Origin: Defluviitaleaceae bacterium | Lineage (GTDB): Bacteria > Bacillota > Clostridia > Lachnospirales > WRAX01 | Assembly (NCBI GenBank): GCA_009779935.1 | Contig: WRAX01000012.1 | Span: forward strand, 1-63,899 | Length of the DNA stretch: 63,899 bases | Direction of reading: 5' to 3' | Shown: positions 8,897 to 18,317 of the stretch, one piece after another | How the letters are laid out: the number at the start of each line of letters is the position of its first letter | Position numbering within the stretch: position 1 is the first letter of the stretch | The notes under the pieces: generated by a model | Told to the model about the DNA's origin: nothing | What the model saw: only the letters and a program-made list of their open reading frames with translations | Database searches by the model: none | Program-made: the position numbers and the translations under genes

Positions 8897-9075
8897 TAGT
8901 CTTTCTTAACAACTTCAACTTTTTTGTAGTGGCCACAGGCTTTGCACGCTCTGTGAGGCAATGCAAGCTCGTTGCATGATGGGCATGTAATTAGCGTAGC
9001 TGTGGCAATTTTCCAGCTTTGCGCCCGTCTTTTGTTCCGTCTTCCTCTGGATGACTTATTTTTTGGACAAATCAT
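8896..9075 (-). CDS. rpmF: 50S ribosomal protein L32
   Basis: A 59-residue basic protein read by eye from the minus strand: it starts MICPKNKSSRGRRNKRRAQ, has the zinc ribbon CPSC...CKAC, and ends KKVEVVKKD. This is the L32 pattern, although the N-terminus has ICPK where AVPK is common. An AGGAGGTG ribosome binding site precedes the ATG. Its stop overlaps the plsX start, and the DUF177 gene is 14 bases upstream, matching the standard DUF177-rpmF-plsX order. Confidence 0.95.
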   Translation of the reverse strand: MICPKNKSSRGRRNKRRAQSWKIATATLITCPSCNELALPHRACKACGHYKKVEVVKKD

Positions 9076-9089
9076 ATTAACACCTCCTG

Positions 9090-9569
9090 TTATTTGAATC
9101 TTTCAAACAGTTTTACAAACTCACCTTCTAATTCAGGCTCGCAACCGCATTTTTCCAGATTTTGGTCACGCCCGCAACGGGGGCAAATGCCGCCGCACTG
9201 CTCTGCGCAAACAAATTTCATGGGGATATTGTTAAACAAATTCCGCTCCAATGCAGGTAGTATGTGGATTGTGTGGTTTTCATACTCCATGTCCCATCCA
9301 TCGGATGGCACGGAGCCCTTCTCCGCAAACCCCTCAGAAAATGTAAAGGTTACAGGCGTGGCGCAGGTTTTTAGGCAACGGTTACAATGGGCAAAAAGCA
9401 CAGTGTCCGCCCTGCCTTCCAACGAAAAGCTTTCGCCCATATTGGTCAAATGCCCTTGGTAGCTAAGGGTTGCATGCTCTTTAAGCCCAAAAACCACAGG
9501 CACAGCAATAACAACCTCACCCTCCACGGAAACGCTTTCCCCTTCACTTATCTGCCGCACATCAAACAC
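9090..9569 (-). CDS. DUF177/YceD family protein
   Basis: Member of the YceD (DUF177) family, which is almost always encoded just before rpmF and is thought to act in rRNA or large-subunit assembly; in plants a homologue is needed for 23S rRNA accumulation. Cysteine pairs are CNRC (mid) and CPRC...CGC (C-terminal), suggesting zinc binding. I placed the start at the GTG at 9569 because GGAGG lies eight bases before it and FDVRQI matches the family start. An ATG five codons upstream has no ribosome binding site in front of it, and the GGAGG itself lies inside that extension. Confidence 0.88.
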   Translation of the reverse strand: MFDVRQISEGESVSVEGEVVIAVPVVFGLKEHATLSYQGHLTNMGESFSLEGRADTVLFAHCNRCLKTCATPVTFTFSEGFAEKGSVPSDGWDMEYENHTIHILPALERNLFNNIPMKFVCAEQCGGICPRCGRDQNLEKCGCEPELEGEFVKLFERFK

Positions 9570-9667
9570 GTGCAATACCTCCATAAAGCAATTGGAAATT
9601 TAACCCTACCACTTTAACACAAATCCGCCCGCTTGTCAACCACTTTTTATAATAAACCGACAAAAGA

Positions 9668-10855
9668 TTAAACAAGCCCAATGGTTTCCCTTGCAATTAT
9701 CAACTCTTCATTGGTAGGAATCACCAAAACACGTACTTTGGCATCGGGCGTGGATACATCAAGCTCCTTACCTCTTTTGCCATTTTTTTCATCATCAATG
9801 GCAACACCAAGGTAACCCAAGTATTCAGAAACATCCTTGCGGGTATCCGCCCCGTTTTCACCCACACCAGCGGTAAAAATAATGGCATCTACCCCATTCA
9901 TAGCGGCTGTGTATGCGCCAATGTACTTGGCAACACGATAGGCGTACATTTGCAGGGCAAGGGTAGCCCCTTTATGCCCATTGGCTTTGCCATCCTCCAA
10001 GTCCCTAAAATCGCTGGAAAGACCGGAAACGCCCGCAACACCCGATTTTTTGTTCATCAAATCTTCCATGGCGGTTGGTGATAACCCTTCTTTTTCCATG
10101 ATATAAGTAACGGCGGCAGGGTCCATATCTCCTGTACGTGTGCCCATAATCAAGCCTTCCAGTGGGGTTAAGCCCATAGAAGTGTCAACAGACTTGCCGT
10201 ACTTAATGGCACAAACACTGGCACCATTGCCCAAATGGCAGGAAATTAGCTTTAACTCACCAATCGGTTTGCCAAGTATTGCTGCGGCACGGTCCGACAC
10301 ATATTTGTGGCTGGTACCGTGAAAGCCGTATCTGCGCACCTTGTATTTGTCGTAAAGCTCGTAGGGCAAGCCGTATAAAAAGGAATGCTCCGGCATGGTT
10401 TGGTGAAAAGCCGTATCAAACACAGCCACCTGCGGCACACCTAAAAGCTTTTCACAAACTTCGATACCAATTAGATTTGCGGGGTTGTGCAAGGGCGCAA
10501 GGGATGCACATTCCTTAATGGCCGCCTTAACTTCATCGGTAATCAAAGCAGCATCGGCAAAATTTTCGCCGCCATGCACCACACGGTGCCCCGCCGCCCC
10601 AATTTCCTTGACATCAGCGATAACGCCATGTTCGGCATGGGTAAGCGCATCAATTGCCATTTGCACAGCAACGGTGTGGTTGGGAATTTCCGCCCCAATT
10701 TTCACCTTATCCATACCATCCTTTTCGTGGACAAGCTGCGAACCTTCGATGCCAATACGCTCCACAAGCCCTTTTGCCATAGCGGTTTCCGTTGCCATAT
10801 CCACCAACTGGTATTTAAGCGATGACGAGCCGCAGTTCAAAACCAAAATCTTCAT
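9668..10855 (-). CDS. ackA: acetate kinase
   Basis: Makes ATP and acetate from acetyl phosphate, the last step of mixed-acid fermentation. The protein starts MKILVLNCGSSSLKYQ and contains HRVVHGG, FDTAFHQTMP, YGFHGTSHKYV and FTAGVGENGA, all family blocks, at the usual length of about 395 residues. The start is chosen from AGGAG about 11 bases upstream. It follows cheW by only 13 bases, so it may be part of the chemotaxis transcript. No pta gene is visible in the window. Confidence 0.97.
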   Translation of the reverse strand: MKILVLNCGSSSLKYQLVDMATETAMAKGLVERIGIEGSQLVHEKDGMDKVKIGAEIPNHTVAVQMAIDALTHAEHGVIADVKEIGAAGHRVVHGGENFADAALITDEVKAAIKECASLAPLHNPANLIGIEVCEKLLGVPQVAVFDTAFHQTMPEHSFLYGLPYELYDKYKVRRYGFHGTSHKYVSDRAAAILGKPIGELKLISCHLGNGASVCAIKYGKSVDTSMGLTPLEGLIMGTRTGDMDPAAVTYIMEKEGLSPTAMEDLMNKKSGVAGVSGLSSDFRDLEDGKANGHKGATLALQMYAYRVAKYIGAYTAAMNGVDAIIFTAGVGENGADTRKDVSEYLGYLGVAIDDEKNGKRGKELDVSTPDAKVRVLVIPTNEELIIARETIGLV

Positions 10856-10868
10856 TACAAGCATTCTC

Positions 10869-11345
10869 CTATACAAATAGTATTTTTTCAAGATCAAGAA
10901 GCAGCAAAACGCCATCTTCTTTGCGTCCGATGTTTTTTACAAACTGGTTAGAATAGCTTAGTTTAGCATTCGGCGGTGCCGCAACCATATCAGCAGATAG
11001 CTCATAAACACCGATAATACGATCTACAATAAGCCCTAAGATATAATCCTCAAACAACACCACAACGATGCAGGTTTCAGTATCATACGGTATTTCAGGC
11101 TTTCTAAAACGGCTACGTACATCAATAACGGGGATGATATCGCCACGCAGGTTAATTATGCCCTTCAAATAATTCTCCGTTTGCGGCACAATGGTTATGG
11201 GTACAACACCAATAATTTCCTTGATGCTGCTAACTTCCACCGCATATTGCTCATCATCCACAACAAAGGCCAAATACAGGTTTTTGGTAATATCCGAATC
11301 CCGCCGTCCATCTACTGCCAAATCATGCTCCATCACATTGCTCAT
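10869..11345 (-). CDS. cheW: chemotaxis coupling protein CheW
   Basis: Adapter linking methyl-accepting receptors to the CheA kinase. It is a single CheW domain (about residues 22-158) with YAVEVSSIKEIIG, LRGDIIPVIDVR and the C-terminal VLLLLDLEKIL typical of the family. AAGGAGG precedes the ATG. It is encoded 23 bases after cheA in the order cheR-cheA-cheW; no receptor, cheB or cheY is in the window. Confidence 0.96.
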   Translation of the reverse strand: MSNVMEHDLAVDGRRDSDITKNLYLAFVVDDEQYAVEVSSIKEIIGVVPITIVPQTENYLKGIINLRGDIIPVIDVRSRFRKPEIPYDTETCIVVVLFEDYILGLIVDRIIGVYELSADMVAAPPNAKLSYSNQFVKNIGRKEDGVLLLLDLEKILFV

Positions 11346-11368
11346 ATTCTTTTCCTCCTTTGTTGTCG

Positions 11369-13768
11369 CTATCTATCAAAAAATCCGGCAACATCCAATA
11401 TTAAGCTAATTTCGCCGTTACCAAGCAATGTACAACCCGAGATGCCCCGTATCTTCTTAATAAACTTAGGGATGGACTTAACAACAACTTGTTGCTCACC
11501 AATAAGGTCATCCACAAAAAGGCAAATTGCATCATCGCCATTTTCAATAATCATCATAATGCCTTCGGTAACATCTCTCGGCTCGCAATCCAGCCCAAAA
11601 AACTCATGCAAGCGCACCACATTGTAATGGTCACCACGCACAGTTATCATCTCATTGCCATTGGGATCCATAAACAAATCTTCCGGTATCGGACGGAAAG
11701 AATCCCGTATGCTGACGATTGGCACAGTATATTTTGCACCGGCCACACTAATAATCATACCTTCGATAATAGCCAGTGTAAGCGGTATTTTCATGGTAAA
11801 CACAGACCCTTCACCCGGTACAGAATCAACCACAACCGAGCCGCCAACAAATTCCAAATTCTTGTTAACCACATCCATGCCCACGCCACGGCCTGAATAG
11901 CTCGTAACCACCTCGTTAGTGGAAAAGCCCGGCATGAAAATGAATTGGAAGATTTCCCTGTCGGTATACTCGTTTTCCGCTTTGGTTAAAAGGCCGTTGT
12001 TGCGGGCTTTTGCAAGGATTTTATCTCTATTAAGTCCGGCACCATCATCTTCGATGATAATCCAAACCTCGCTACCTGCATTGCGTGCTTCAAGGATAAC
12101 ACGCCCTTTTTCGGGTTTGCCCGCCGCACGGCGTTGCTCGGGGGATTCCAAACCATGGTCAAGAGAATTGCGTACAATGTGCATAATAGGGTCACCAATA
12201 TGCTCTATAATATTCTTATCCACCTCGGTATTTTCACCGATAATTTCTAACACAGCCTCTTTATTAAGGGCTTTGCACATGTCCCGCACAATACGGTTCA
12301 TCTTAAAAAATGTGCCGGATAGGGAAACAAGGCGCATTGCCATAACGGCCTCTTGCACGTCTTTAATAATCTTTTTAAGCTGGCGCACTTCTCTGTTAAA
12401 ATTTTCCAAAGTTAGACCTTGTAAGTCCGGATTTTGTGTCACCATGGTTTCCACAATAACAAGCTCGCCCATCAATTTCAACAACTGGTCAAGGCGGGAA
12501 ACATTAACGGAAATAACGGCTTGTCCTGTAGAACGCTTGGCAACGCCCCCATCAACTGCGCCATCTCCATTATCGGCGGGCACAACAGGGTTTTGCGATA
12601 AATTGGCTGGGGTTGCAGCAGCATCGTTGGTTTGAGCGATTGCGATGGTTTCATTACTCATAGCAACTGGCACCTCCTCGGCAATGGATACAACTTGTGC
12701 AGGGCTTTCGGCAGCATATTTGTCAACCATAGAAAGCTCTTTCAAGTAAATGGTTTGCATAAGCTGGTCATAAACCTCATCATAACTTTTTGATGTGACC
12801 AAATCTATATAAACGCCATCCTTCTGCACATCTTCCGCTGCATTTTCCCCAAGCAAATCGGCTGGGTGGTGCAGCATAAAGTCTGCATAAGGTTTAAGGC
12901 CATTTATTACAGTGTAAGCACGCACATTCTCCATCTGCGCCCCTTCATCAAAGCGCAGAAAAATTTCAAAACTATTAAGACCCTCCATTTGAATAGACTC
13001 TTTAACATATTCTTCCAAGAAAATATCCCGCACATAAACAGAGCGGTTAAGAAGGTCAAAAACCTGTCCATACTCGCTATTCGTAGAAAAGGACATGGTA
13101 AAGCCATCTCTGCGTATGGATGGGATGGTTTCCTCGTTGGTCAAATCAGCAGGTTCGGTTACAATGCCCACAACATAGGGCTTTAAGTTGTTTACCACGG
13201 TAAAAGCACGGATATTCTCCATCTCCGCACCCTCGTCAAAATGCACCTTGGCACGGTATTGGCGGGATGCAAAAGGCCTGTCGCCCGAAGCGGCAGGTAC
13301 GGGGGCTTTATCAGAAACTGCGCTTGCTGCCACAGGGGCAATTGCACCGGATGATACAGAGTCACCCTCACCTTTCAAGCGGGATAAAAAGCCATTTATA
13401 TGATCCGCAACAAGCTGCGGGTCACCATCCACGGGCACACCCTGCTCAATTTTCACAAGCTCTTCCTTAATAAAGTCCATACATTCCAAAACATAGTCTG
13501 TCAATTCGGAATAGTTGATGTTTGTGGGGTTTTCCTCCCGCAGATAAAAGAAGAGGTCCTCAGCTGCATGGGTTGCCGTGGCAATAGAATCAAACAGCAT
13601 CATAGCGGCAGAACCTTTGATGGTGTGCATGATACGGAAAACCTCGTTAATTATGTCCATGGAAAAGCCGGATTCACTTTCGATAATGATTTGCTCCAAC
13701 TGATCTACCAGCTGGTTCATTTCATAGGAAAACATTTCCAGCATCGACTCTCTATCAAAGTCAGCCAT
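11369..13768 (-). CDS. cheA: chemotaxis histidine kinase CheA with two P2-like domains
   Basis: Soluble kinase that phosphorylates CheY and CheB under receptor control. In order: an Hpt domain (about 1-105) with the phospho-accepting His48 in FRIMHTIKGSAAM; two consecutive P2-like response-regulator-binding domains (about 168-258 and 268-355), visibly homologous (FDEGAEMENIRAFTV versus FDEGAQMENVRAYTV); a Thr/Asn/Ala-rich linker; a dimerisation domain (SRLDQLLKLMGELVIVE); an ATPase domain with N box HIVRNSLDHGLE, G1 EDDGAGL and G2 GRGVGMDVV; and a C-terminal CheW-like domain. At 799 residues it is long because of the duplicated P2. A GGAGG site precedes the start. Confidence 0.96.
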   Translation of the reverse strand: MADFDRESMLEMFSYEMNQLVDQLEQIIIESESGFSMDIINEVFRIMHTIKGSAAMMLFDSIATATHAAEDLFFYLREENPTNINYSELTDYVLECMDFIKEELVKIEQGVPVDGDPQLVADHINGFLSRLKGEGDSVSSGAIAPVAASAVSDKAPVPAASGDRPFASRQYRAKVHFDEGAEMENIRAFTVVNNLKPYVVGIVTEPADLTNEETIPSIRRDGFTMSFSTNSEYGQVFDLLNRSVYVRDIFLEEYVKESIQMEGLNSFEIFLRFDEGAQMENVRAYTVINGLKPYADFMLHHPADLLGENAAEDVQKDGVYIDLVTSKSYDEVYDQLMQTIYLKELSMVDKYAAESPAQVVSIAEEVPVAMSNETIAIAQTNDAAATPANLSQNPVVPADNGDGAVDGGVAKRSTGQAVISVNVSRLDQLLKLMGELVIVETMVTQNPDLQGLTLENFNREVRQLKKIIKDVQEAVMAMRLVSLSGTFFKMNRIVRDMCKALNKEAVLEIIGENTEVDKNIIEHIGDPIMHIVRNSLDHGLESPEQRRAAGKPEKGRVILEARNAGSEVWIIIEDDGAGLNRDKILAKARNNGLLTKAENEYTDREIFQFIFMPGFSTNEVVTSYSGRGVGMDVVNKNLEFVGGSVVVDSVPGEGSVFTMKIPLTLAIIEGMIISVAGAKYTVPIVSIRDSFRPIPEDLFMDPNGNEMITVRGDHYNVVRLHEFFGLDCEPRDVTEGIMMIIENGDDAICLFVDDLIGEQQVVVKSIPKFIKKIRGISGCTLLGNGEISLILDVAGFFDR

Positions 13769-13810
13769 ATAAAAACCTCCACATCCTATTAGTATTTATG
13801 TCAATTTACA

Positions 13811-14632
13811 CTATACAACTTGGTAAACGGCGGGCTGCATGTACTTAAAGCCCAAATTCATATTAGAAATAGATTCGGAGTGACCCAGAAACAAATATCC
13901 ATCTTTCTCCAAAGCCTTGCCAAGCCTATCGCAAATGGCGGCACGGGTGTCGGCATCAAAATATATCATCACATTTCTGCAAAATATCACCTGAAACTTG
14001 CGTTTGAAGGGCATTTTGGTTTCCATTAAGTTAAATTTACGAAAGGTTATCCTTTGTTTGACCTCGTCTTTTACAATCATGTTGGAACCATCGTATTTAT
14101 TAAAATATTTTTTCAACCAATCCTTAGGCAAGGTGGATAGGCTTTCGTTGGAATAAATACCGTGGCTTGCCTGCGCCAGCACATTTTCAGAAATATCCGT
14201 TGCTAAAATTTCCAAATTCCAACCGGGTTTGCCTTCAAAGTAATCCGAAGCCAGCATTTGTAGGGTATACGCCTCTTCTCCCGACGATGAAGCGGCACAC
14301 CACAGGCGTAAATCTTTTTCATGCCCAAAAGTGCGCTCTATCCATGGGAAAACCCGCTCTCTCAAATAGTCAAAATGCTCCGCTTCCCGCATAAAAAAGG
14401 TATGGTTTGTGGTAAGGCGGTTGGTTAGCGCCACCGTTGCTTCACCGGTTTTGTCCGCTTTTATAAAGTCAATCAGCTGGGTGAAGTTTTGGAAGCCCTT
14501 TTCCCGCAACAATGGGCGCAAACGAGAAAAAACCAGCGTGCGCTTTTCATCCCCCATAGAGATGCCAAAGTGACGCTTCATATGCTCCCTAATCTCCAAA
14601 AATTCGCTATCTTTAAGCTCTATGGCGACCAT
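13811..14632 (-). CDS. cheR: chemoreceptor glutamate methyltransferase CheR
   Basis: Uses SAM to methylate receptor glutamates for adaptation. It has an N-terminal helical CheR domain (about 1-80) and a Rossmann methyltransferase domain with LRLWCAASSSGEEAYTLQML (the SAM-binding region), EILATDIS and VIFCRNVMIYFD. Length 273 is normal. The first ATG lies directly after GAGGAG, a tight spacing, so the exact start is uncertain by a few codons. First gene of the cheR-cheA-cheW run. Confidence 0.96.
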   Translation of the reverse strand: MVAIELKDSEFLEIREHMKRHFGISMGDEKRTLVFSRLRPLLREKGFQNFTQLIDFIKADKTGEATVALTNRLTTNHTFFMREAEHFDYLRERVFPWIERTFGHEKDLRLWCAASSSGEEAYTLQMLASDYFEGKPGWNLEILATDISENVLAQASHGIYSNESLSTLPKDWLKKYFNKYDGSNMIVKDEVKQRITFRKFNLMETKMPFKRKFQVIFCRNVMIYFDADTRAAICDRLGKALEKDGYLFLGHSESISNMNLGFKYMQPAVYQVV

Positions 14633-14772
14633 CTCCTCGGCATACTCGTCATTTGCGCAAACCTATTCCAATATATAATACAACATTTTGCGCATCTTGT
14701 CAAGTTTTTTTATAAGCCTTGCATTTTGGATTTTGATAGATTATAATTACTTAAAAAATATTGGAGAGTGAA

Positions 14773-15909
14773 ATGAGTAGGATTTGTGGCATTGTGGCGG
14801 AATATAACCCCTTCCACAACGGGCACAAGCACCATATTGCGGCGGCACGGCAGGTTTCGGATGCAGACCATATAATTGCGGTGATGAGCGGAAATTTTGT
14901 GCAAAGGGGCGAGCCTGCAATTGTGGATAAATTTACACGCACCCGCATGGCATTACTTGGTGGGGCGGATTTGGTGCTGGAATTGCCCGTGGGCTTTGCA
15001 ACCGCATCTGCAGAAGGCTTTGCATCAGCGGCTGTGTATATTTTGGGTAAAACGGGTTTGGTAACAGATTTGTGCTTTGGCGCAGAAACCCATGATTTAC
15101 AGTCCTTACAAGCCATCACACATATTTTGGTAGACGAGCCTGACGATTTCAAAACAACCCTAAGAGCAGGTTTGGCGCAAGGCGACAGCTTCCCCAAGGC
15201 TCGTGCGGGTGCCGTAAAACAAATTTTGCCCCATGGTGCAGATATTATAAGCCGCCCCAACAATATTTTAGCCATCGAATATCTAAAAGCTTTGGCAAAG
15301 TTTGGTTTTAATATAACGCCCCACCCCGTACCCCGCAAAGGCGCAAACCACCACGACGGTGGGCTGGACGGGCAATTTGCATCCGCCACAGCACTGCGCA
15401 GGGAAATTTTGGCAGGCAATTTAGAAGATTTGATAAGTTTTTTGCCCGCTTCTTCATTGGATTTATTAAGGGGGCAGCCATTCAACCAAATAGATAATTT
15501 TAGCACAATTTTCCACTACAACTACAACGTAAAAGGTTCCACCTTGGAAAAAGCGGCTGAAAATCACTATCCAATCAGTCAAGTGGTTGCCGCCGCCAAA
15601 ACCAAAAACATCACCCATACAGCCCTAAAACGTAAGGCACTAAGCATCGTGCTGGACTTAGCGACACTGCTGTCCAAACCCCAATATATTCGCATCTTGG
15701 GTTTTCGGCGGGATAAAGCGCATTTAATTGGCCAATTGGAGAAAACCGCCGGCCTGCCGGTAATTACCAACCTAAAAAATGCACCAAAAGACTTGCGGGG
15801 ACTTGGTCTTGATAAAGAAATTGAAGCCACACGTTTATATTGGCTTGCCTTAAAACCTCAAAACATACACGGTAAAAGTGAATTGTCTGCACCGATGATT
15901 ATTATTTGA
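14773..15909 (+). CDS. tmcAL: tRNA(Met) cytidine acetate ligase TmcAL (YlbM family)
   Basis: ATP-dependent enzyme forming N4-acetylcytidine at the wobble base of elongator tRNA-Met from acetate. Starts MSRICGIVAEYNPFHNGHKH with the nucleotidyltransferase HxGH-type motif HNGH (15-18). VMSGNFVQRGEPA and ARTGRF-like KFTRTRMALLGGADLVLELP follow in two steps (the second is the family block around residues 60-80). About 378 residues, as usual. The start is chosen from GGAGAGTGAA directly upstream; a TTG four codons earlier is part of that site. This gene is commonly near ackA in Clostridia, here divergent from the chemotaxis/ackA block. Confidence 0.93.
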   Translation: MSRICGIVAEYNPFHNGHKHHIAAARQVSDADHIIAVMSGNFVQRGEPAIVDKFTRTRMALLGGADLVLELPVGFATASAEGFASAAVYILGKTGLVTDLCFGAETHDLQSLQAITHILVDEPDDFKTTLRAGLAQGDSFPKARAGAVKQILPHGADIISRPNNILAIEYLKALAKFGFNITPHPVPRKGANHHDGGLDGQFASATALRREILAGNLEDLISFLPASSLDLLRGQPFNQIDNFSTIFHYNYNVKGSTLEKAAENHYPISQVVAAAKTKNITHTALKRKALSIVLDLATLLSKPQYIRILGFRRDKAHLIGQLEKTAGLPVITNLKNAPKDLRGLGLDKEIEATRLYWLALKPQNIHGKSELSAPMIII

Positions 15910-15998
15910 AAAAAATTAAAATTTACTATTCCCATCGGAATTAATTTGGTGTATAATAAAGTTGTACCAAAATATTATTGTTAAGGAGGAAGATTTTT

Positions 15999-16430
15999 AT
16001 GGCATTAAAAAACTTTCTAAACGTACGCATTTCTGACCTTGCGGTGATGTATATCAAATTGCACCGCTTTCATTGGTTTGTGGAAGGGCCGCTGTTTTTG
16101 CCCCTGCATGAGAAGTATGAAGAATTGTATGACGAGATGACCGCATTATTCGACGAATTTGCAGAGCGTTTGCTGGCAATAGGCGGCGCACCGGCCTCCA
16201 CTATGAAGGAATACTTAAGCCTAACCCAAATCAGTGAAGATGGTAGCGAAGTTACACCGAAAGCCATTTTTGAAACCCTTATCAAGGATTACACCTTCTT
16301 GGCAGAGGAGTTGAAAAAAGGTATCGCCATAGCCCAAGGCGAAGATGACGAAGCCACCGCAGACATGTTTATCGGCACAATTACCACACTGGAAAAGCAT
16401 GTGTGGATGTTTAAGCAATCCATAAAATAG
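15999..16430 (+). CDS. dps: Dps-family ferritin-like DNA-protection protein
   Basis: Dodecameric mini-ferritin that oxidises and stores iron using peroxide. The 143-residue single domain has the signature HRFHWFVEGPLFLPLHEKYE (22-41), with ferroxidase histidines His25 and His37 and acidic partners in YDEM and FDEF, as in Dps proteins. There is no long lysine-rich N-terminal tail, so DNA binding is uncertain. The AAGGAGGA site supports the ATG at 15999 over an upstream start that would add seven residues. Confidence 0.9.
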   Translation: MALKNFLNVRISDLAVMYIKLHRFHWFVEGPLFLPLHEKYEELYDEMTALFDEFAERLLAIGGAPASTMKEYLSLTQISEDGSEVTPKAIFETLIKDYTFLAEELKKGIAIAQGEDDEATADMFIGTITTLEKHVWMFKQSIK

Positions 16431-16441
16431 AGGTTGGAAAA

Positions 16442-17002
16442 TTGGAAAAAATTAGCCCCTTCAAAAAAATATTATTTAATATTTTAGGGATGCTTTGTGT
16501 GATAATCGGTGTTGTGAACAGGTTTATACCAGGCTTGCCCACAACACCTTTTCTCATACTTGCATCCATGCTCTTTGCCCGTGTAAACCCTAAAATGCAG
16601 GCCTGGCTTTTGCGCAGCAAATTCCTTGGGCCTTATTTGGATAATTATTACAACAAGCGGGGCATGCCAACGGCGTACAAACTGCGCACCTGCGCCTTTA
16701 TGTGGGCAGGCATGTTATTTTCAATCACCCTAATCCCTTTGTTGTGGGTGCAAATTCTTGTGCCAAGCATCGGCGTAATCGTTACTGTACATATTTTCAA
16801 AGCAAAAAAGCGCCCGCCCATCGATGGGCAATATGGCTTAAAATATAATTTATTTTCCATAGCCCTATGCTGGATTTGGCTTGGCATTGGGCTGTTTTTG
16901 GCGAGCACACCTTTTGATTATTATTTTTTAATCATTACAGGTGGCATACTTTCACTAACCATACTCGTATATGGTATTAGGGGGCATATTAAAAGTGGAT
17001 AA
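16442..17002 (+). CDS. YbaN/DUF454-type membrane protein with extra C-terminal helices
   Basis: The first ~115 residues match the DUF454 (YbaN) family: an N-terminal membrane hairpin with GVVNRFIPGLPTTPFLILAS, then the conserved loop NPKMQAWLLRSKFLGPYLDN. The last ~70 residues add further predicted membrane helices. Function of the family is unknown. It appears to start with TTG at 16442, eight bases after AGAGG; no better ATG is available. It overlaps the bioY start by 8 bases. Confidence 0.75.
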   Translation: MEKISPFKKILFNILGMLCVIIGVVNRFIPGLPTTPFLILASMLFARVNPKMQAWLLRSKFLGPYLDNYYNKRGMPTAYKLRTCAFMWAGMLFSITLIPLLWVQILVPSIGVIVTVHIFKAKKRPPIDGQYGLKYNLFSIALCWIWLGIGLFLASTPFDYYFLIITGGILSLTILVYGIRGHIKSG

Positions 17003-17537
17003 AAAAACTTCTGTACGATATATGGCGCATGTGGGACTTTTTGTAGCATTTATTGCTGTTTGCTCCCAAATTAGCGTGCCTTTGGCAGGTGGCGTTCCAT
17101 TTACACTGCAAACCTTCGCCATTTCCTTAACGGGACTAATTTTAGGCTGGAAAAAAGGGCTTTGCGCTGTTCTGGTTTATATTTTACTGGGGGCAGCAGG
17201 TGCACCCGTTTTCGCCCAGTTTCGCGGGGGTTTTGGTGTATTGCTTGGGCCAACCGGCGGATTTATTCTTGCCTTCCCAATTCTTGCGGTTATGTCGGGT
17301 TTTGCAGGGCACAAGGATAACTTGTTGCGATGGGTGGTAGTTATTTCCATTGGCGTGGCATTGCTTTTACTTTTTGGAGCGGTCTTTTTCAGTATCCATG
17401 GGGGTATTGGTTTGTCGCAATCCCTTGGTGCAACGGTCTCACCTTTCATCATCTCATCCGCAATACAGGTTGGTTTGGTGGTTGCCGCAGGCAAGGTTTT
17501 ACGCCACGCCATTGTAAAAAGCGGAATTTCCATATAA
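16995..17537 (+). CDS. bioY: biotin transporter S component BioY
   Basis: Membrane substrate-binding subunit of the energy-coupling-factor biotin transporter. Six hydrophobic helices and the family blocks QISVPLAGGVPFTLQTFAI, LVYILLGAAGAPVFAQFRGG and LLGPTGGFILAFP. No ecfA/ecfT genes are adjacent, so it probably shares a general ECF module encoded elsewhere. I chose the GTG at 16995, ten bases after AGGGGG; an ATG at 16971 is possible but lies inside that upstream region. Confidence 0.93.
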   Translation: MDKKTSVRYMAHVGLFVAFIAVCSQISVPLAGGVPFTLQTFAISLTGLILGWKKGLCAVLVYILLGAAGAPVFAQFRGGFGVLLGPTGGFILAFPILAVMSGFAGHKDNLLRWVVVISIGVALLLLFGAVFFSIHGGIGLSQSLGATVSPFIISSAIQVGLVVAAGKVLRHAIVKSGISI

Positions 17538-17598
17538 AAACAACTTGCATTTTGTCATTTTTTGTGGTATAATTGTCAATATTTTTTGGGAGGTGCCT

Positions 17599-17949
17599 AT
17601 GAGCCAGTTTCAACAACAACCGCCGCCCTACACGCCACCACAATATCGCCCGCCTACACAACCGGGGGATGGTAAGGCAACCGCCGCCCTTGTTTTGGGC
17701 ATCGTATGCCTTGCTATATACTTTATCAACTGGCTTGTGCCTTTTTTGGAGGTTATCATTGGCGTGGCAGGCATTATTTTGGCAAGCATGGCACGTAGCG
17801 AGGGTAACCGAAGCAGCAAGATGACAGCCGGTCTTGTCTGCTCCATAATCGGCGTGTCTTTGGGTGGTTTTTTCTGGGTAGCTTGCTTTGCTTGCGCTAC
17901 CGCCCCCATGTGCGCCACCTGTGCCGCCATACCGTTTATGGGCTGGTAA
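17599..17949 (+). CDS. DUF4190-like small membrane protein, paralogue 1 of 4
   Basis: A 116-residue protein with a proline/glutamine-rich cytosolic start (MSQFQQQPPPYTPPQYRPP), the shared GDGKATAALVLGI turn into a first membrane helix, a second helix with SKMTAGLVCSIIGVSLGG, and a cysteine-rich end (ACFACATAPMCATCAA). It resembles the DUF4190/CCC-motif family of two-helix proteins of unknown role. First of four tandem paralogues; GGGAGG precedes the ATG and a possible TATAAT lies about 30 bases upstream. Confidence 0.7.
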   Translation: MSQFQQQPPPYTPPQYRPPTQPGDGKATAALVLGIVCLAIYFINWLVPFLEVIIGVAGIILASMARSEGNRSSKMTAGLVCSIIGVSLGGFFWVACFACATAPMCATCAAIPFMGW

Positions 17950-17973
17950 GTTAATACATATAAGGAGTGTGTT

Positions 17974-18285
17974 ATGAGTCAATTTCCTAATTCGCCCAGC
18001 GGCTTTCCCACGCCGCCGCCAACTTTTGGTCACGGAACACCGCCCGGGGATGGCAAAGCGACCCTTGCCATGGTTATGGGCATTTTAAGCATCTTTTTCG
18101 GACCACTTTTTGGTATACTTGGTTTGGTGTTTGCCGGCCAAGCTAAAAAGGAAGGCAATGCAGGTGGCAAACTAACTGCCGCTTATGTATGTTCTTGCGT
18201 TGGCCTTTCTGTTTGGGTGCTGTTCGTTATGCCTTTTATGGCATGCGTAGGTTGCGCCGTCTTTATTGATATTGCCGGTTGGTAA
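17974..18285 (+). CDS. DUF4190-like small membrane protein, paralogue 2 of 4
   Basis: 103 residues with the same plan as its neighbours: MSQFPNSPSGFPTPPP start, PGDGKATLAMVMGILSIFF into helix one, then AKKEGNAGGKLTAAYVCSCV into helix two, and a C-terminal MACVGCAVFIDIAGW with two cysteines. It starts 24 bases after paralogue 1 behind AAGGAG. Role unknown. Confidence 0.7.
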   Translation: MSQFPNSPSGFPTPPPTFGHGTPPGDGKATLAMVMGILSIFFGPLFGILGLVFAGQAKKEGNAGGKLTAAYVCSCVGLSVWVLFVMPFMACVGCAVFIDIAGW

Positions 18286-18317
18286 TAAATAAATTAAAAA
18301 AATATAGGAGGGTTTTT

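Noticed and set aside
14751-15506. 251-residue minus-strand open frame
   Set aside because: Shadow of tmcAL, with a low-complexity composition.
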